A DNA stretch of 64,000 nucleotides from Isoetes taiwanensis. Its lineage: Eukaryota; Streptophyta; Lycopodiopsida; Isoetales; Isoetaceae. The DNA lies in the NCBI GenBank assembly GCA_021234155.1, contig JAJEKV010000582.1, forward strand, positions 62,001 to 126,000, read 5' to 3'. Under the pieces are notes generated by a model, which worked only from the letters and a program-made list of their open reading frames with translations, was not told the origin of the DNA and made no database searches. The translations under genes and the position numbers were made by a program. Positions 11,165-23,201 of the stretch are shown here, one piece after another (position 1 is the stretch's first letter; each line of letters begins with the position of its first letter).

Positions 11165-13668
11165 GATCTTCTTCTACTACGCTGCACAAAGCCAAGCAAC
11201 CGGGATCAATGCCATAGCCATTCTCATGGAAACAACGGGGAGACCCCGGAATTGAAGCAACCCAAATGCAAGATGTCGCTTAGAGAAGATGAAATTGAAG
11301 AACCTCAATCTAGAAAAGTTGAGGAGCCCGTTGTCCCATTCTTCAGCCTTTTCAAATATGAAAATTGCTTTGATTATCTTCTTATGGCGGTTGGAAGTAT
11401 TGGAGCTATCATCCATGGATTGACCTTACCTTCGTTTTTTTATTCTTTGGGCTACGCTAAAGCAGTTTAAGTACTTCTTGACAACCCTCGAGAAAATGTA
11501 TGAGGGAGTGTCTAAGGTATCAGCATAGCCCTATCTATGGTTATATTAGTGATTTGGAGAAGACCGCAGAGTTTAAGACAATCCATTTTTTTTTACGTAG
11601 TATGCTCTATATTTCCGTATGTTGGACTCATCGGTATGGTATCCGGATGGGCAGGTGCAAATATCAATTTCTTTCCGACAATCGATTTGGCTATCCATTA
11701 TTTGACCCTTTGTTTATGAGATGCATGTACAAAGATAGCCGCTTGGATGCAAATCTGGCAGCCAAACAACAAGGCCGAGAATTAAATATCCGGAGGCCAT
11801 GCTCAATCAAGATGTTGGCTTCTTTGACACCGAGACAAGGACTGGAGATGTATTGGCAAGAATATCTAATGACATGCTGATTATACAAGAAGCTATCAGT
11901 CAAAAGGTCATTCTCTTCCCTACAAACCTTGTGGTCTTACTCAAGCATTCATGCCAATACTGTGTGGTTGACGGATGGGCCTCTTTATGCATTTTGTATC
12001 AACATTTGTTGGAGGATTCTTAATGGGATTCATATCAAGATGGCGCTAACTTTAGTGACAATTTGTGTTATTCCCTCAAGTATAGCTATTTGTGGCGGCT
12101 CAGTATGCTTATGCACCGACAAGTGCTACTTCAAAGAGCCAAGCGGTAATGCTGTTGCTAGAAACATTGTTGAACAGGTTCCTCAACAATGTAGTTTAAA
12201 AAGTTAAAGTTTGCTTTAGTGACTCCAAAGATATTATCGCGGAAATACAACAAGCATACTGATCTTATAATGTTAGATGCTAGCTTTTTATGCTCAACTA
12301 ACACTTTGATAGGCGTGCTATTTACTGTAGCAGTAATGCATTGTGTACTCATTTGTTGGAGAAAACAAAACAGTTAACTAATATTCCCATACACAACCCT
12401 CTATCTGCAGGGGCACTACTTTTTGTTTTTGGTATGGGGTATATCGATCGAGAAGAGGTGAAGCTAAAAGGAGGAAATGTTGTTTCAGCAATATTTTCAA
12501 TTATCGTTGGTGGCTTTGTAAGTGTATCCGAGCCATCATACAGCATGAACATTTTTTAGATTATGAACTAGATTAAGTATCAAACTAAATTTGTTGAGGG
12601 AGGAAGATGCAAGAAAAGCGATGCCAATGACATACCTTCAAGCAGTATGAATGTACCTACTAAGCAACTATTCAAAAGGAGAGATCAGACGGCCTAATAA
12701 TAGTAATAGACACAAACCACTAATCAAGTTGCAATACGGAAGCACACTAAGATTTGCGTACCACATTGAGTTGGTCATAGGACATGCAACGGCTTACGTT
12801 ACATGTGAGATATCTCCAACAACGTTTGGGCATATTGTATTTTAACTAAGAAAGAGTCCCAGTAGTAGTTGCTTCAATACTTTCAAAACCAAACAAAAAA
12901 TGTATAAACCCAAGTCAATTATGTCAAAAGTGCATGAGAGTTAATGGTGATATGTTGAAAGCTCCCATATAATGAGCAATTCATTACGAGAAGATAACAT
13001 GCAAAATTCACTTGATTCATCTATGTAGAGTTGATTTTGTATGAAGCATGCATCCAAGAAGAGGTGACGGATCTCACCGCTATATAGACTTCTTCCGGCC
13101 ACTATTGTAAGAGGTTGCAGGGTAATGCATGTATATTAGCTTCTCTAGACTTATGGAAAGGTTTTTAAGTCGATACTTTCATGGTCACCACCAAGAATCA
13201 TAGTTGTCATATCAAGAACCGGGCACAGATCAATTGATCCGAGAGAAGATCTATGTACACATAACATACTAACTAATAAATTTTGGGCTATTAAAATTGT
13301 AACTTTTCAACACACATCGACTATCAAATAGTTAGTTTACCATTGATAATTTAGTTCACTTTAGTGACCTTAATTTTATAAAATTGCCTTGTTTTTAAGT
13401 TTTTTACGGGCGTGCAAAGACCTAATATTACAAAGATTCTCGAAAGCAAGAGCATGCGCTTATCAAGTTATGAAATTAATTGACCATAAGCCTCAGATAA
13501 ATGTTGATAAATGGACAAGTGAGGTGTTACTTGTTGTGCAAGGAGGGATCGATTCGCAATGTTTCTTTTTCGGTTATCCCTCTAGACCAGATATTACCAT
13601 TTTCGTGAGTACGTGCCTTCAAATCCCCTGTGGGGAAAAAAAAGGGCGCTTGTTGGTTCGAAAGAGCA
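11165..13668 (+). pseudogene. ABCB (P-glycoprotein) transporter, 5' half: N-terminus, TMD1, start of NBD1
   Basis: Plus-strand stretches match an ABCB N-terminus and first membrane domain: VPFFSLFKYENCFDYLLMAV and GSIGAIIHGLTLP (11330-11430); LEKMYEGVSK (about 11490); ALSMVILVIW (about 11530); AMLNQDVGFFDTETRTGDVL and ARISNDMLIIQEAISQK (11799-11910); FVSTFVGGFLMGFIS and LTLVTICVIPSSIAICGG (11995-12100). After a gap comes FSKARACAYQVMKLIDHKPQ (13435-13500), then FGYPSRPDITIF and LQIPCGEKKG..LVGS, which is the approach to Walker A (13570-13665). The match stops there: the G-K-S/T of the P-loop is absent. Segments are in different frames, partly from introns (one between 12560 and 13390) and partly from indels and stops. 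It complements the minus-strand piece at 7.4-10.2 kb without overlap. Confidence 0.85.
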
Positions 13669-14810
13669 CTCCCTCGGGATCTCCCCCGCTTGGGATAGGT
13701 ATCACAAGCCCGCCCCCATCATCATCAACGGCGAGTACCGCTCCTCGGCGACATCCGTAACCTCCTCAATGCGAGCCGGGAGTACCGACTTGACGAAGTT
13801 GTCAGATCTTCTCGCAGCAACAAACAGACCTAGATGACTTCATCGACCGGGAGGCTTAGACTTCCCAATCGAGTAAGAGAAGCGACACCTACACCGGGGA
13901 GTCGACTTGGATATCCAGCGCATAACAAAGATCCCAAGCCAAATGATGGAAGCTTCGGGACCGCCATCCGAAGAAGAATTCTACGCCATCCGGGAATGGA
14001 TGGGGATCCATGGCAAGACATTTAATATTTTGATGTCGAAGTTCTTGACACCAGCCCCCGTGAGAGAAGAGGTTAAATCGACTCGGAGGCTTAATCACAT
14101 CGGTGATCGGGGACTTTGGAGACCTCTCACGATGAGATTGGACGTCGATGAATATGCGGCAAGACATAGAGCCGGGCCCGACCCAACGCATCTAATCAAC
14201 AAAGAAGGCAGGGGGGACAGTCACTAAGGTATTATCTTCCCCTGCTGATGGACGGAAGGATAGCGGTCATCCATCGCAAATTCAGCCCAAGGGGCTTAAG
14301 AAGGAATGTTCATGCTCATCGCACTCGGGCTTTGGTAGGCATGCTCGATTTGCTCCCAACAATCGACCACGCCATCCTAGTCAAGAGAACGATGGCACTT
14401 GACATCTTCGACTTCGGCTGCATACCCTACCGACGCCGGGGAAGACTAGCAAAGGACCGCGGCTTACACTTCCGGACCGTAGGTAGAAGACTTGGTGCAC
14501 AAACCTTGCAGGCGGGTCATCAATGAACATCCTCAGGAACTTGGGACGCCGGTAGGAACGGCCCAAGTTAAGTCCTACCGGGCGATTCCAAGAATAGTTA
14601 GACTCTTGATCGTGGTGGCATTGTAATCAAGTTAATATATATATAAATACATTTTCTTTTTGAATCGCAAATGTTTTGTTGATGTATTTTGTTCCACAAC
14701 TATATCAGCAAACACATGTAATGCAATAGAACAAATAAAGCTAACCATAAGGCCATGATCTACTTGTGTATGCAGCTAGAGGTCCAAGAACAAATGTAAC
14801 AAGAACGGTG
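13669..14810. other. Unassigned GC-rich block before the Ty3 gag
   Basis: Composition changes sharply at about 13640-13670, where the ABCB match ends. Open stretches of about 90-106 codons exist at 13907-14227 and 14248-14526 on the plus strand but match nothing I recognise. The position fits the 5' LTR or leader of the following Ty3 element, yet I could not find the corresponding sequence in the LTR-like region after 20454, nor a primer-binding site. An AT-rich patch at 14620-14730 may be a separate small insertion. Confidence 0.35.
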
Positions 14811-14821
14811 AGTCCATAGAG

Positions 14822-16080
14822 ATGAATGCGCCCGGCCGCAAAGACACCAAAGAAGGAATCAGACGAAGAATTCGGGTTCCATGACTCGAAGAGGAGATGT
14901 CGCAGATGAGATCGGACCTTCAAGAAATAAAGGCCTTCTTGGCAGCATAGCGAGGGGAGTTGGCCTAGATGACAACGTCCCGATTGCGGAAGCACCACCT
15001 CAAAAAGCCCAGAAAGGATAAGAGGAAGAGCAAGAGAAGGAGGTCCCCGACGGAATCCTCCGACACAAGCTCCGGATTCTCCGGACCCGATTCCGAGGAA
15101 GAGATAGAAGAGGTGCGAGACCATAGGGAATGGCATGGAACCAAAGACACAAAGACTTCAGACTATCAGAAGAAGGTTGACTCAGCGCTCAGCAATGTAT
15201 GGAAGGCAAGAAAGCTTGAGCAGTCCTCAGGGGACAGTCGGTCAGGCATGGAGGCAGAGGCATGGCTAGATGAGATGAGAGAGTATGGCAACGCCTATAG
15301 CATGAAGGACAAGGACAAAGGCGAGTAGCTACAAACCCAATCCAAGGAGCCTGCTAGAATTTGGTGGAAGGGCTACGCCAAAGCACATGGACCGAAAGCA
15401 GGACAATTGCGAGGTGTTTAAGAAGTTTGCTAAGGCTTTCAAGCGCCACTATGTACCAATGGAGCACAAATGCCAAATGATGCAGCAATTCCACCCGACT
15501 ACGCGAGGGTAACAAGTCAAGTCGGGTTCATGGAGGAGTTCATGAGACTTAGGTCAGATGTGCCAAAGCCGAGTTTAACGCCATGTAGTGGAAGGGTACA
15601 TCGAGGGATTAAATGAAGAGATAAGGAAGCTAGTAAGAGCAATCAACCCTCGAACAAGATCGAAGCAGAGTCAAAGCGGTCACCTGCAAGGATCCGCCCT
15701 CGTAAATTTGGACAGAAACAAAGTTACTATCGGGATAAGGGCAAAGCAGGGGAAGTTATAGCCCTAGAACGGCTAGTCCAAGTCCAGCAAAGGCTCCATA
15801 TAGTGGCAATTATGGGAAGCAGCAGGAGAAGAAACAGGTGTCCTTCAAGGATAAGCAGGAAGGGTCAAACTACTCGAAAGCAGTGCGGTCCTTTTTGCAA
15901 GCAATGCCCAAGGAGAAGAGGCAGGAGTGCATTGAGAAACAGCTTTGCTTCAGGTGCTTCCAGCCAGGCCACAAGACAGCAAATTGCCCTTTCGTCATGA
16001 GTGCGGCATTAGTAGAGTTGGGTGGATGGGACACCCTCCTGACGGCGGGCGGAGAAGCATCGCGACTTCATTGGTGGTGA
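14822..16080 (+). pseudogene. Ty3/gypsy gag with CCHC zinc knuckle
   Basis: Recognisable parts in order: a charged, serine-rich stretch (14969-15110), AEAWLDEM (about 15262), LEFWW-type sequence seen as ARIWWKGYAKAHG (about 15355), the retrotransposon gag core FKRHYVPMEHKCQMMQQFH (about 15437), MEEFMRLRSDVP (about 15530), and the zinc knuckle CFRCFQPGHKTANC (15946-15990) with all four C-x2-C-x4-H-x4-C ligands kept. Gag would form the virus-like particle and bind the element's RNA. At least five frame changes separate these blocks. Confidence 0.8.
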
Positions 16081-16119
16081 GTGTCACATTTTCGTTGTCA
16101 TAGATCTTTAACAAGCGTA

Positions 16120-17975
16120 AAATCAAGATCGGGTAATCTTCACAGTAGGGAAGGCCAAGGCCAAGTCTTTCATAGTCCTGATAGATTCGGGGAGCACCCA
16201 CAACTTTGCGTCCCTAAGAATGGTTGAGATGTTGAAGCTCAAGCCGTTGAAGTCAAAGCCAGACCCATGGTGTTAGCAAGTGGAGCAAAGAAGACACACC
16301 TAAGCAGCAAAAGGATAAACTTCGACATCGACTTGCCGTGAATCAACATTCAAATGGGGCGTAAGTCATGGGCACGGAAGTATGATTTGATCATAGGAGT
16401 GGAGTATCTTGGACCAGCAGGAGCCATCATTGATTGTGGGAAGCGGAAGGTGACCCTCATAAATACCAACGGCAAAATCATAGAAATTGCGTAAAGAAGT
16501 TGTTCCTATCATGCGCTGTATGTCTAGTAAGCGGCCGCCAAGTGCATAAAGAGCGAAGCAGGTAGCATATATCTTCAAGCTTCAGATCAAGAGCCCGAAG
16601 TCAGAAGAAAGCAAGGAAGATAAGGTGCTCAAAGAAGTTGCCAAAGCGTATAGCTAGGGTTGATCAAGGGGTTCCATGATCTCTTTCCGGCGAGATCAAA
16701 AGCCTTCCTCCTTACAGGGAGTCGAAAAGTAGATAGCACTTGAACCATGTACAAAGACGACGAGCAAAGTCGGTACTAGGATGACAACGCAAGAGCTAAC
16801 CGAGTTGAAGAAGCAATTGCGAAGTTGCTTGACCTAGGGTTCATTAGACTTAGTGTCTCACCATTTGGGGCACCTATTATTTTTGTGAAGAAGAAGGATA
16901 GCGGCTTGAGGATGTGCATAGATTACGGCGGTTGAACAAGCACACCATCAAGATTAAGTATGCACTCCCAGACGGACGACTGATGGATAAACTTCAAGGG
17001 GCAAAAGTTTTCTCCAAGATAGATCCGAGTCCTGGGTACCATCGATCGGGATTAAGGAAGAAGACATCCACAAAACAAAGATTCAGGACCAGGTATGGGC
17101 ATTACGAAGTTCACAGTAATGCCGCTTTATTTGTCATCAAACGCTCCCCAAAGAACGCTCATGAGGCTTATGAACGACATCTTGAGTGGAGTCTTTGGAT
17201 ACTTTTTGTCATAGTATTCTTTGATGATATTTTGGTGTACAAAGAAACTCGAAGAAACGCATACAACACCTAAGGAAAGTGCTCGAGAAGCTAAGGAGGC
17301 ACCCGGTTATGCGCTAAGTTGTCGGGCGCCACGCCACAGCGGAAAGGGTAGAATACACGGATCCCCGCCAAGATTGAAGCCTTGATCATATAGTGGCGGC
17401 GCCAAAGAGCATCCATGAGGTCGTAAGTTTTCTGGCCTAGCGGTATTGAAGTTCATGAAGAACTTTGCAAAGATAGCGCCCCCGCAGACTTTGACGAGGG
17501 TGGAAAAAGTGAAGGATTGGGCGAGCATTGGCGTAAGAAAGCCCAAGTGGTTCGAATTGTTGAAGGAAGCTTTGACAATCGCCCCGCCCGCCCGACCGCC
17601 GGACCTTAAAAGGACAAGCTTGTGGCGGCAGATGCAAGTATAAGATTGCCATGGGTGCAATGCTCATGCAAGAAGAGCGATAGCAGCCTATAATTCCTGA
17701 AAAGATGAACGACGCCAAACGCTGGCTACCGACGACGATCGATCAATCTTGAGTTGCTTGCGGTTGTCGTGGGGCACTAAGAATTTGGAGGCACTACGCT
17801 GGGGAGGAAGTTCCGCTTGACACGGATCATCGAGCCTCCAATACGTGTTCACGCAAACCACATCTCAACCCGAGGCAAAGGTGGATGGAGTTCCTCGAAG
17901 AATATGACTTTGATATAGTGTATGTTTCGGGGAAGCTCAATGTGGCAGATATGCTTTCAAGGCATCCTCGACAAC
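16120..17975 (+). pseudogene. Ty3/gypsy protease, reverse transcriptase and RNase H
   Basis: Protease: FIVLIDSGSTHNFASL with the catalytic DSG (about 16165-16215). Reverse transcriptase: LPDGRLMDKLQGAKVFSKID (about 16965-17025), RTRYGHYEV (about 17090) and the catalytic box as VFFDDILVYKE (about 17210-17245), keeping both aspartates but with F in place of the usual first residues. RNase H/tether: DTDHRASNT (about 17818) and EYDFDIVYVSGKLNVADMLS (about 17900-17960). Stops break each block. 17330-17460 is a poorly matching stretch, possibly rearranged. Confidence 0.8.
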
Positions 17976-18000
17976 AAGAGTTCACCGCAATACAATTTCG

Positions 18001-19425
18001 ATGCTCACCGGCGACTTCGAAAAGAAGATCAAGAAACCTTGCCGCTTGATGCAGACTTCAAGGAAGTGTGGGCAAGCTTGTGCACGGGAGGCAAGAATGT
18101 ATAAGGAGAGGGAGACCTTCAAGAGTTTTAAGAAGGAAGGTAACCTTTTGTACCATAAGAACAAGTTGTGTGTGCCCCGAATCATCCGGAGTGAGGAAGT
18201 TGATTCTCCACGACACCCACAACAAACCCAATAGCTGGCCACGCAGGAGTTATGAAGACATATTTGAAAGTCTTGCGCAGAGTTATTATTGGCGAGGGGA
18301 TGAAGAAGGTGATAGCTCCGCTACATCAAAGAGTGTCCTATGTCGGTAGATCTAAGGCAGAGCGGCTTCAATTCCAGGGCCATTGGAACCATTAGCGGTA
18401 GGAACACTAAGTGGGAGTTCATTAGTATGGACTTCATAATGTACGCCGAGGACAAGAAGAGGAAAAGATTCCTTGATGGTTGTGGTCGACAAGTTGTCGA
18501 AGATGGCACACTTTGTGCCTTGCAGGGACTACTGGAAACACACCCATGGATCTGCTGCTCTTCACCAAGGAAATCTTGTGCTCCATGGCATGCCAAGAGA
18601 GATCATCTCCCACTGAGAGACCAAGTTCATGAGTGCCTTTTGGGAGGATCTCTTTGCGACAATTCGAGATGAAGTCGCCCATGACCCGCGGCCTATCATC
18701 CTCCAGACGGATGGACCAAATGTAATTTTGGAAGATATGCTACTAAACTATGTCCGAACAAGCAAAGGTATGTGGGAAGAGTATATTCACTTGGTTGAGT
18801 TCGCTTATAATAGCACCAAGCGTGAATCATCCCGGATGCCGTTCATGATCAACTACGGCTACCAATGTCTAACTCGCACACTTGGCACAATCTCCCGGTC
18901 GAAAGTAGAGGTTTCAAGGCAAATGTTGGACATCGCGGCATTTGGTAGAAGAGGTCAAAGGATATCTTCTCGCAGCAAGGAGTCGACAAAGAGCACGCCG
19001 ACAAGCATCGGATGGTCGTGAGAGTTCGGTGTTGGCGACAACGTCCCGGCTCAAGATCAAAGTGAAAGCGTGAAGCTCGCGCCGGAAATTGTAAGAAGCT
19101 TGCTCCAAGGTGGGCTGGACCTTTCAGAATAGCCAAGAGAGTAGGTAACCAATCCTACAAGTTAGAGCTGCCAGCACACCTAAAGATTCATAAAGTCTTC
19201 CACGTGAGTTTGTTGAAGAAGCATACTCCAAATCCAGAAGAAGTCTTGGACACTCCAACGTTGTTGGAAATGACAGAAGAGCAGCTGGAGATAGTTCCAG
19301 AATTGATTCTTGATAAAGCCTTCAAGAAAACAAGGAGTTCAGAGTTTCTCCAATATTTGGTCAAGTGGGAAACACTTGCCAGGTGGAAGACGCAACATGG
19401 GTACTTGAGAAGGACCTAATAAAAG
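18001..19425 (+). pseudogene. Ty3/gypsy integrase and chromodomain
   Basis: The zinc-binding N-terminus is visible as LHDTHNKP and then YYWRG..KKVIAP (18200-18330). The core follows: EFISMDFIM (about 18418), MPREIISH then a stop, ETKFMSAFWEDLF (about 18590-18655), and EYIHLVEFAYNST (about 18780). In the second catalytic region the expected S-D-R reads S-H-stop, so the catalytic aspartate is lost. The tail gives LPAHLKIHKVFHVSLLKK (about 19170) and a chromodomain IVPELILDKAF..LQYLVKWE..EDATWVLEKDL (19290-19420), which in this family directs insertion to marked chromatin. Confidence 0.8.
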
Positions 19426-20453
19426 CAAAGACCTACAGTTTATGGAGCAATGGGACGGCAAGGTCATCTCCGAGAAATCGGATCAGACATAATCGATTTG
19501 TGCTTAGATTAATTTCTTGTGTAGTAAGATTAATCCACGATGCAACCTATGCTAGGTATGGGTTGCATACGTTGCTATCGATGATGGGACCACTACGGTG
19601 ATCCCTAGGTGGTGGTGTAATGTCACCGCAGTTTTGCTTGAATTAGTTAGGCAAATAGTGAACATGAGCAATGTTGCAATCAGAATGTAAGCATGCCCAT
19701 AGGGGAAGGACATGCGATTAAAAGGTAGAAGTGAACATGGGCGAGGATGAGATCATAAGGGATGTTCTCTAGCTTAAACCCTTTTGGGGCCATCAAGACC
19801 GGGTATGCATGATCGGGGAGGTCATGCATAAGGTAGCACCCAATCATGGCTATGATAGGATCGCCTTAAACGACCCTTCACGCTTTAAACCCTCACCGGA
19901 CCATGATCGAAAAGGGTATAGGCATTATAGGGCGCTGTCTCTACTTGGCCACGATGGAAGAAGCATCCTCTTCCTATGCCGGGAGATTAGTCATGTATCC
20001 ATTTAGTAGTTAGATGGGTGGTTACCTTATAACCATAATTCTATTAATAATTAAAATGGTACTAACGTAGTGTTGACCCGCAGCCAATAGAGCCCAGGAG
20101 GGGCAAGGAGGTCGAAGATGAAGACTTGCAACACAAATTTTGTTGGAATGTGTTGCAAGGAATGAAGAGTACCTCGAAGGATAATTGTACATGGACTTGT
20201 TAAACTCGATAAACTTAAATGTTATGTTAAGTGGGGCTAATAAGTACCTTGTTTTAATGAAATTAATTAATTAATAAGTTATTGAATAATGTAATGTCGT
20301 GAATGATGTTTTAAAAATATTACCTAGATTAATTCTAATAATTGTGTAAGTATAATAGTGTAAATCGTGATGCATCAAGTTGATTGCAAGTTAAGAAGAT
20401 CCCAAGGTGGGGAGACCCAATGTCATGGACAACATCATTTCAAGGTGGGAGAA

Positions 20454-22080
20454 TGTGACGTTCCAAAGAAAAGATAATGCTCCTGTGATCGTTTATTGTA
20501 TTGCCCATCACGCCGTACACGCCATCCCGATTGACGGTAATACGACGTAGCCAAGCAAGTAGCACCCTAGTGGGGCAACTTGCAAGGTGTGTACATTTAT
20601 TCATGTGCACACTTATTCATGTACACATTTATTCATGTGCATTAATTATCCATGTGTACACATTTACCAATGTGTACACTTTATGCCACCTAGTTAATAA
20701 AGGCAAGTAGGCCACACCATTTATCCCACATGCTCAAAGGGATAATGGGAAACCCTAGCCCTAAACCCTTAGTCTATATAAGTATAGGAAACCCTAACTT
20801 GCTATTTTCGGCCCACAACCTTCTAGGGCTCGCTTTGCTTGCTCCAAGAGCCAATCTCGGGCCTCCCAAAGTCCTGCCTAAGCAGCTTAGCTCATCAGTT
20901 TCCCTTTCTAGCTTCATCTTCAAGGGCTTACGCAACATGGTCGAAGTTCAGAGCGAGGAGGAGCAAGCCATGGATCAGGGTATTTTGTCAATTCAATAGT
21001 CTAATCCGCCTCCCGGACATAGAATAAGTAGGTTTAGTCTATTGAATTGCCCATAGCAGCCACCTGCATCTCTAGATACAAGTTATAACTAAAGAACCTA
21101 ACTCGCGGATTTAGATTAAATCTCATTCTTAGTTCTTCTATGATATGTATGTGATGATGATCTCTGTGGATTCATTGTATTGGGAAGGGGGTAGAGGCCT
21201 TAAAAGCCTAGTAGTATGATGCTCCTAGCCGACCCTCTTTAATGCACTATTAAATTTGGCTTTGTGTACAAGAACCAAACCTCGGTTGTGGGTAAAGGGG
21301 CAGGACCGCTTACAAGGAGGTTCATGTCCCCGACTCATGATCATGTCCCTCTGGTAGTAAAGCCCCTATCGGGGACTATTGTGGACTAGATCTAATGCTC
21401 GCTATCGCTGCGCTTTGGCTTTTGCATGGGTTCGACACTCTTGGGGTGGTGGACACCTTCCATGGAGTTCGGTCGACAGTATGGGCAAAGGGCCCCTCTA
21501 GTCACCTTGAGTCAAGATGCCAACCTCCCGGTGGGAGCAATCCCTACTTGCCCCATCGGAACCGGGAGATGAAACCCGGGAATAGCCCCTTTGGCGATGC
21601 ATCCCGGCTCGGCCAAGTCCCAACACTTTTCAACCCACTCGCAAAGTGTGCATGGGAGGGGCGGATGGAGTGGACTACCCCAAGCCATGTTCTATTGCCA
21701 CCCAATCCATTGTCATGAATTATGTCCAATGACTTCGAGGCCCAAGTCGCCGACATCCCTCTCGAAGTCCGGAGCCTTGGTAGATTCTCCATATGTGATG
21801 TGCTGATCTTTGTCTATGCAGATATGTGTGGTGAGCCATCCTTCGTGATGGTCATGTGATATTGATGTATGTATACTAACATGTATGTTTACGCTTTTGC
21901 AAACAGGGTAGGCCCCGAGGGGAGACAGGTAAAAATGACCCCTTCATTCTTCCCATCGAACTCATCAAGGTTGCAAGTGACACGTGGAGGGCCTTGTATC
22001 AAAGATGGAGCTGGTATGGGGGATGAACTCGCTTGTATACCGGTGAGTGCAACGATATGTAGGGGACGCCACAGCTTATG
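20454..22080 (+). repeat. Putative 3' LTR of the Ty3 element (start clear, end uncertain)
   Basis: The sequence TGTGACG starts directly after a purine tract, the usual junction of polypurine tract and 3' LTR. About 320 bp in lies a TATA-like TCTATATAAG (20773-20782), consistent with an LTR promoter. Nothing in the following 1.6 kb codes recognisably. I cannot find the matching 5' LTR or a clear terminal CA with a target duplication, so the right edge is arbitrary. GTGTACA/ATTCATGTGCA motifs repeat at 20585-20680. Confidence 0.5.
20773..20782 (+). promoter_or_regulatory. TATA box of the putative LTR
   Basis: TCTATATAAG lies in the LTR-like block and is followed by a pyrimidine/CCCTAAC-rich stretch. 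Placement within the presumed U3 region suggests the retrotransposon promoter; no transcript evidence is available. Confidence 0.4.
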
Positions 22081-22856
22081 AAGTGTTGCAAATGGAGTCC
22101 AATCTCATTAGCAATGGCAGAAATGAACTTGGAATCCAGAACTCGGGAGGAAAATCTTCGGATAGCAAACCGTAAGGGGTCACGTAAGGCATCCGCTTAG
22201 CCGAAAGGATCCGTGAACATATGTTGATAGAGTAAGAAGTGTTTCCGTGAGAGGATCAACACCTCGCTTCTATGAGTTGAGCAGCCAGCTCGTGGAGATT
22301 CAAATATCAAAACGAAAGCAACGTTGTCTTTTGCCACAAGCTTGATAGATTGATAAGCAAGAAGCCCTAGCTTGTGAAGGTGCCCCGCATGCCCAAGATC
22401 CCACGCCGCTCAGATCCAAGAAAGGGCCGGTGAAGTGGCGGACCACGAAACACGCAACCAACCGCTCCACATGTCGCCGATGATCCTCATGGCTAATCTG
22501 CACCACCGAGCCCCAAAACACTCAAAAGTTTCCCTGCACTCCGAACCTCATACAAAAGATTTCGGCCCGATAAATTTGGACATTCATAGAGTCTTGCCCG
22601 GCTTGCAATTGCCGGAGATAGGACACAACTTTCTTCCGTTATTATCCACCATGGTGGCAATGGCCTCTGAGACACGGTAGCCAAAGTGGCTGAAGTCGCT
22701 GTGCCCTTGCAAAGCCACTCGAAGAACGCACACACGTGAAGCTTCGAAAGCAATCAGACGATGATCTCCAAGGTGTGGTCGATGCAGCTTCGGGGGATGG
22801 AAGAGGATGTCGCCTGTGGCCGTGGGGAAGAGGGGAAACTCCTCCCCGCCTCGGAG
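22081..22856. other. Non-coding block after the Ty3 LTR-like region
   Basis: No recognised protein. A long minus-strand open stretch (23207 down to 22584, 207 codons) overlaps this and the palindrome array, but its composition and repeat content argue against a gene. It may be the interior of another degraded retroelement. Confidence 0.4.
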
Positions 22857-23201
22857 GAACCTCCAACGTGTGTTGGGCGTGACACCGATTTGTGGAGGTT
22901 GCACCACCACCCAAGCACTACCAGGCGTGAAGTCGCACCAAGGAACTTCCAACCCGTGTTGAGTTTGCGCCCGTGCAACACTATTAGTGCAGCTTGTCAA
23001 GAGGAGCACTCCACAAAGACATGAGGTCCGAACCGATATGAGGGACTTCCAACCTGTGTTGGAAGAGCTAGTAGCCCAAAGAGCAACTTCGCACAAAGAG
23101 GGTCTTGGTTCGAACCCCGCACCTCCAACGAGTGTTGGAGGCGCATAATTGGCTAGAGCGCACCACCTCGATTCGAGGAACCTCCAACGGCGTTGGAGGT
23201 G
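22857..23201. repeat. Array of five palindromes with core TTCCAAC-N-GTGTTGGA
   Basis: Five imperfect palindromes share the form (A)CYTCCAAC-(2-5 nt)-GTTGRRG: near 22858-22877, 22944-22963, 23044-23065, 23121-23141 and 23180-23200. The last three have almost perfect 8-9 bp arms around a C/T-G-rich loop; the first two are decayed on the right arm. Spacing is irregular (about 60-100 bp) and the intervening sequences differ, so this is not a simple tandem repeat. The same core recurs twice at 61.60-61.70 kb. Confidence 0.8.

Larger units (their letters stand above)
14811..20453 (+). mobile_element. Decayed Ty3/gypsy chromovirus, internal region
   Basis: Gag, protease, reverse transcriptase, RNase H, integrase and a C-terminal chromodomain follow in the Ty3/gypsy order on the plus strand, which places it among plant chromoviruses. 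About 1 kb of untranslated sequence separates the chromodomain from a purine-rich tract (AAGGTGGGAGAA, ending near 20453). All domains contain stops and frameshifts. The left end adjoins the broken edge of the ABCB 5' half at about 13.67 kb. Confidence 0.85.

Noticed and set aside
14741-15136. 131-codon minus-strand frame
   Set aside because: It is antisense to the Ty3 gag, whose plus-strand reading is recognisable.
20454-22080. Full LTR pair for the Ty3 element at 14.8-20.5 kb
   Set aside because: No matching 5' LTR was found between 13.67 and 14.8 kb, so only a probable 3' LTR start is reported.
22857-23201. Spaced palindromic repeats as a CRISPR array
   Set aside because: Spacing is irregular, repeats are too short and variable, no cas genes are present, and the surroundings are clearly plant nuclear.
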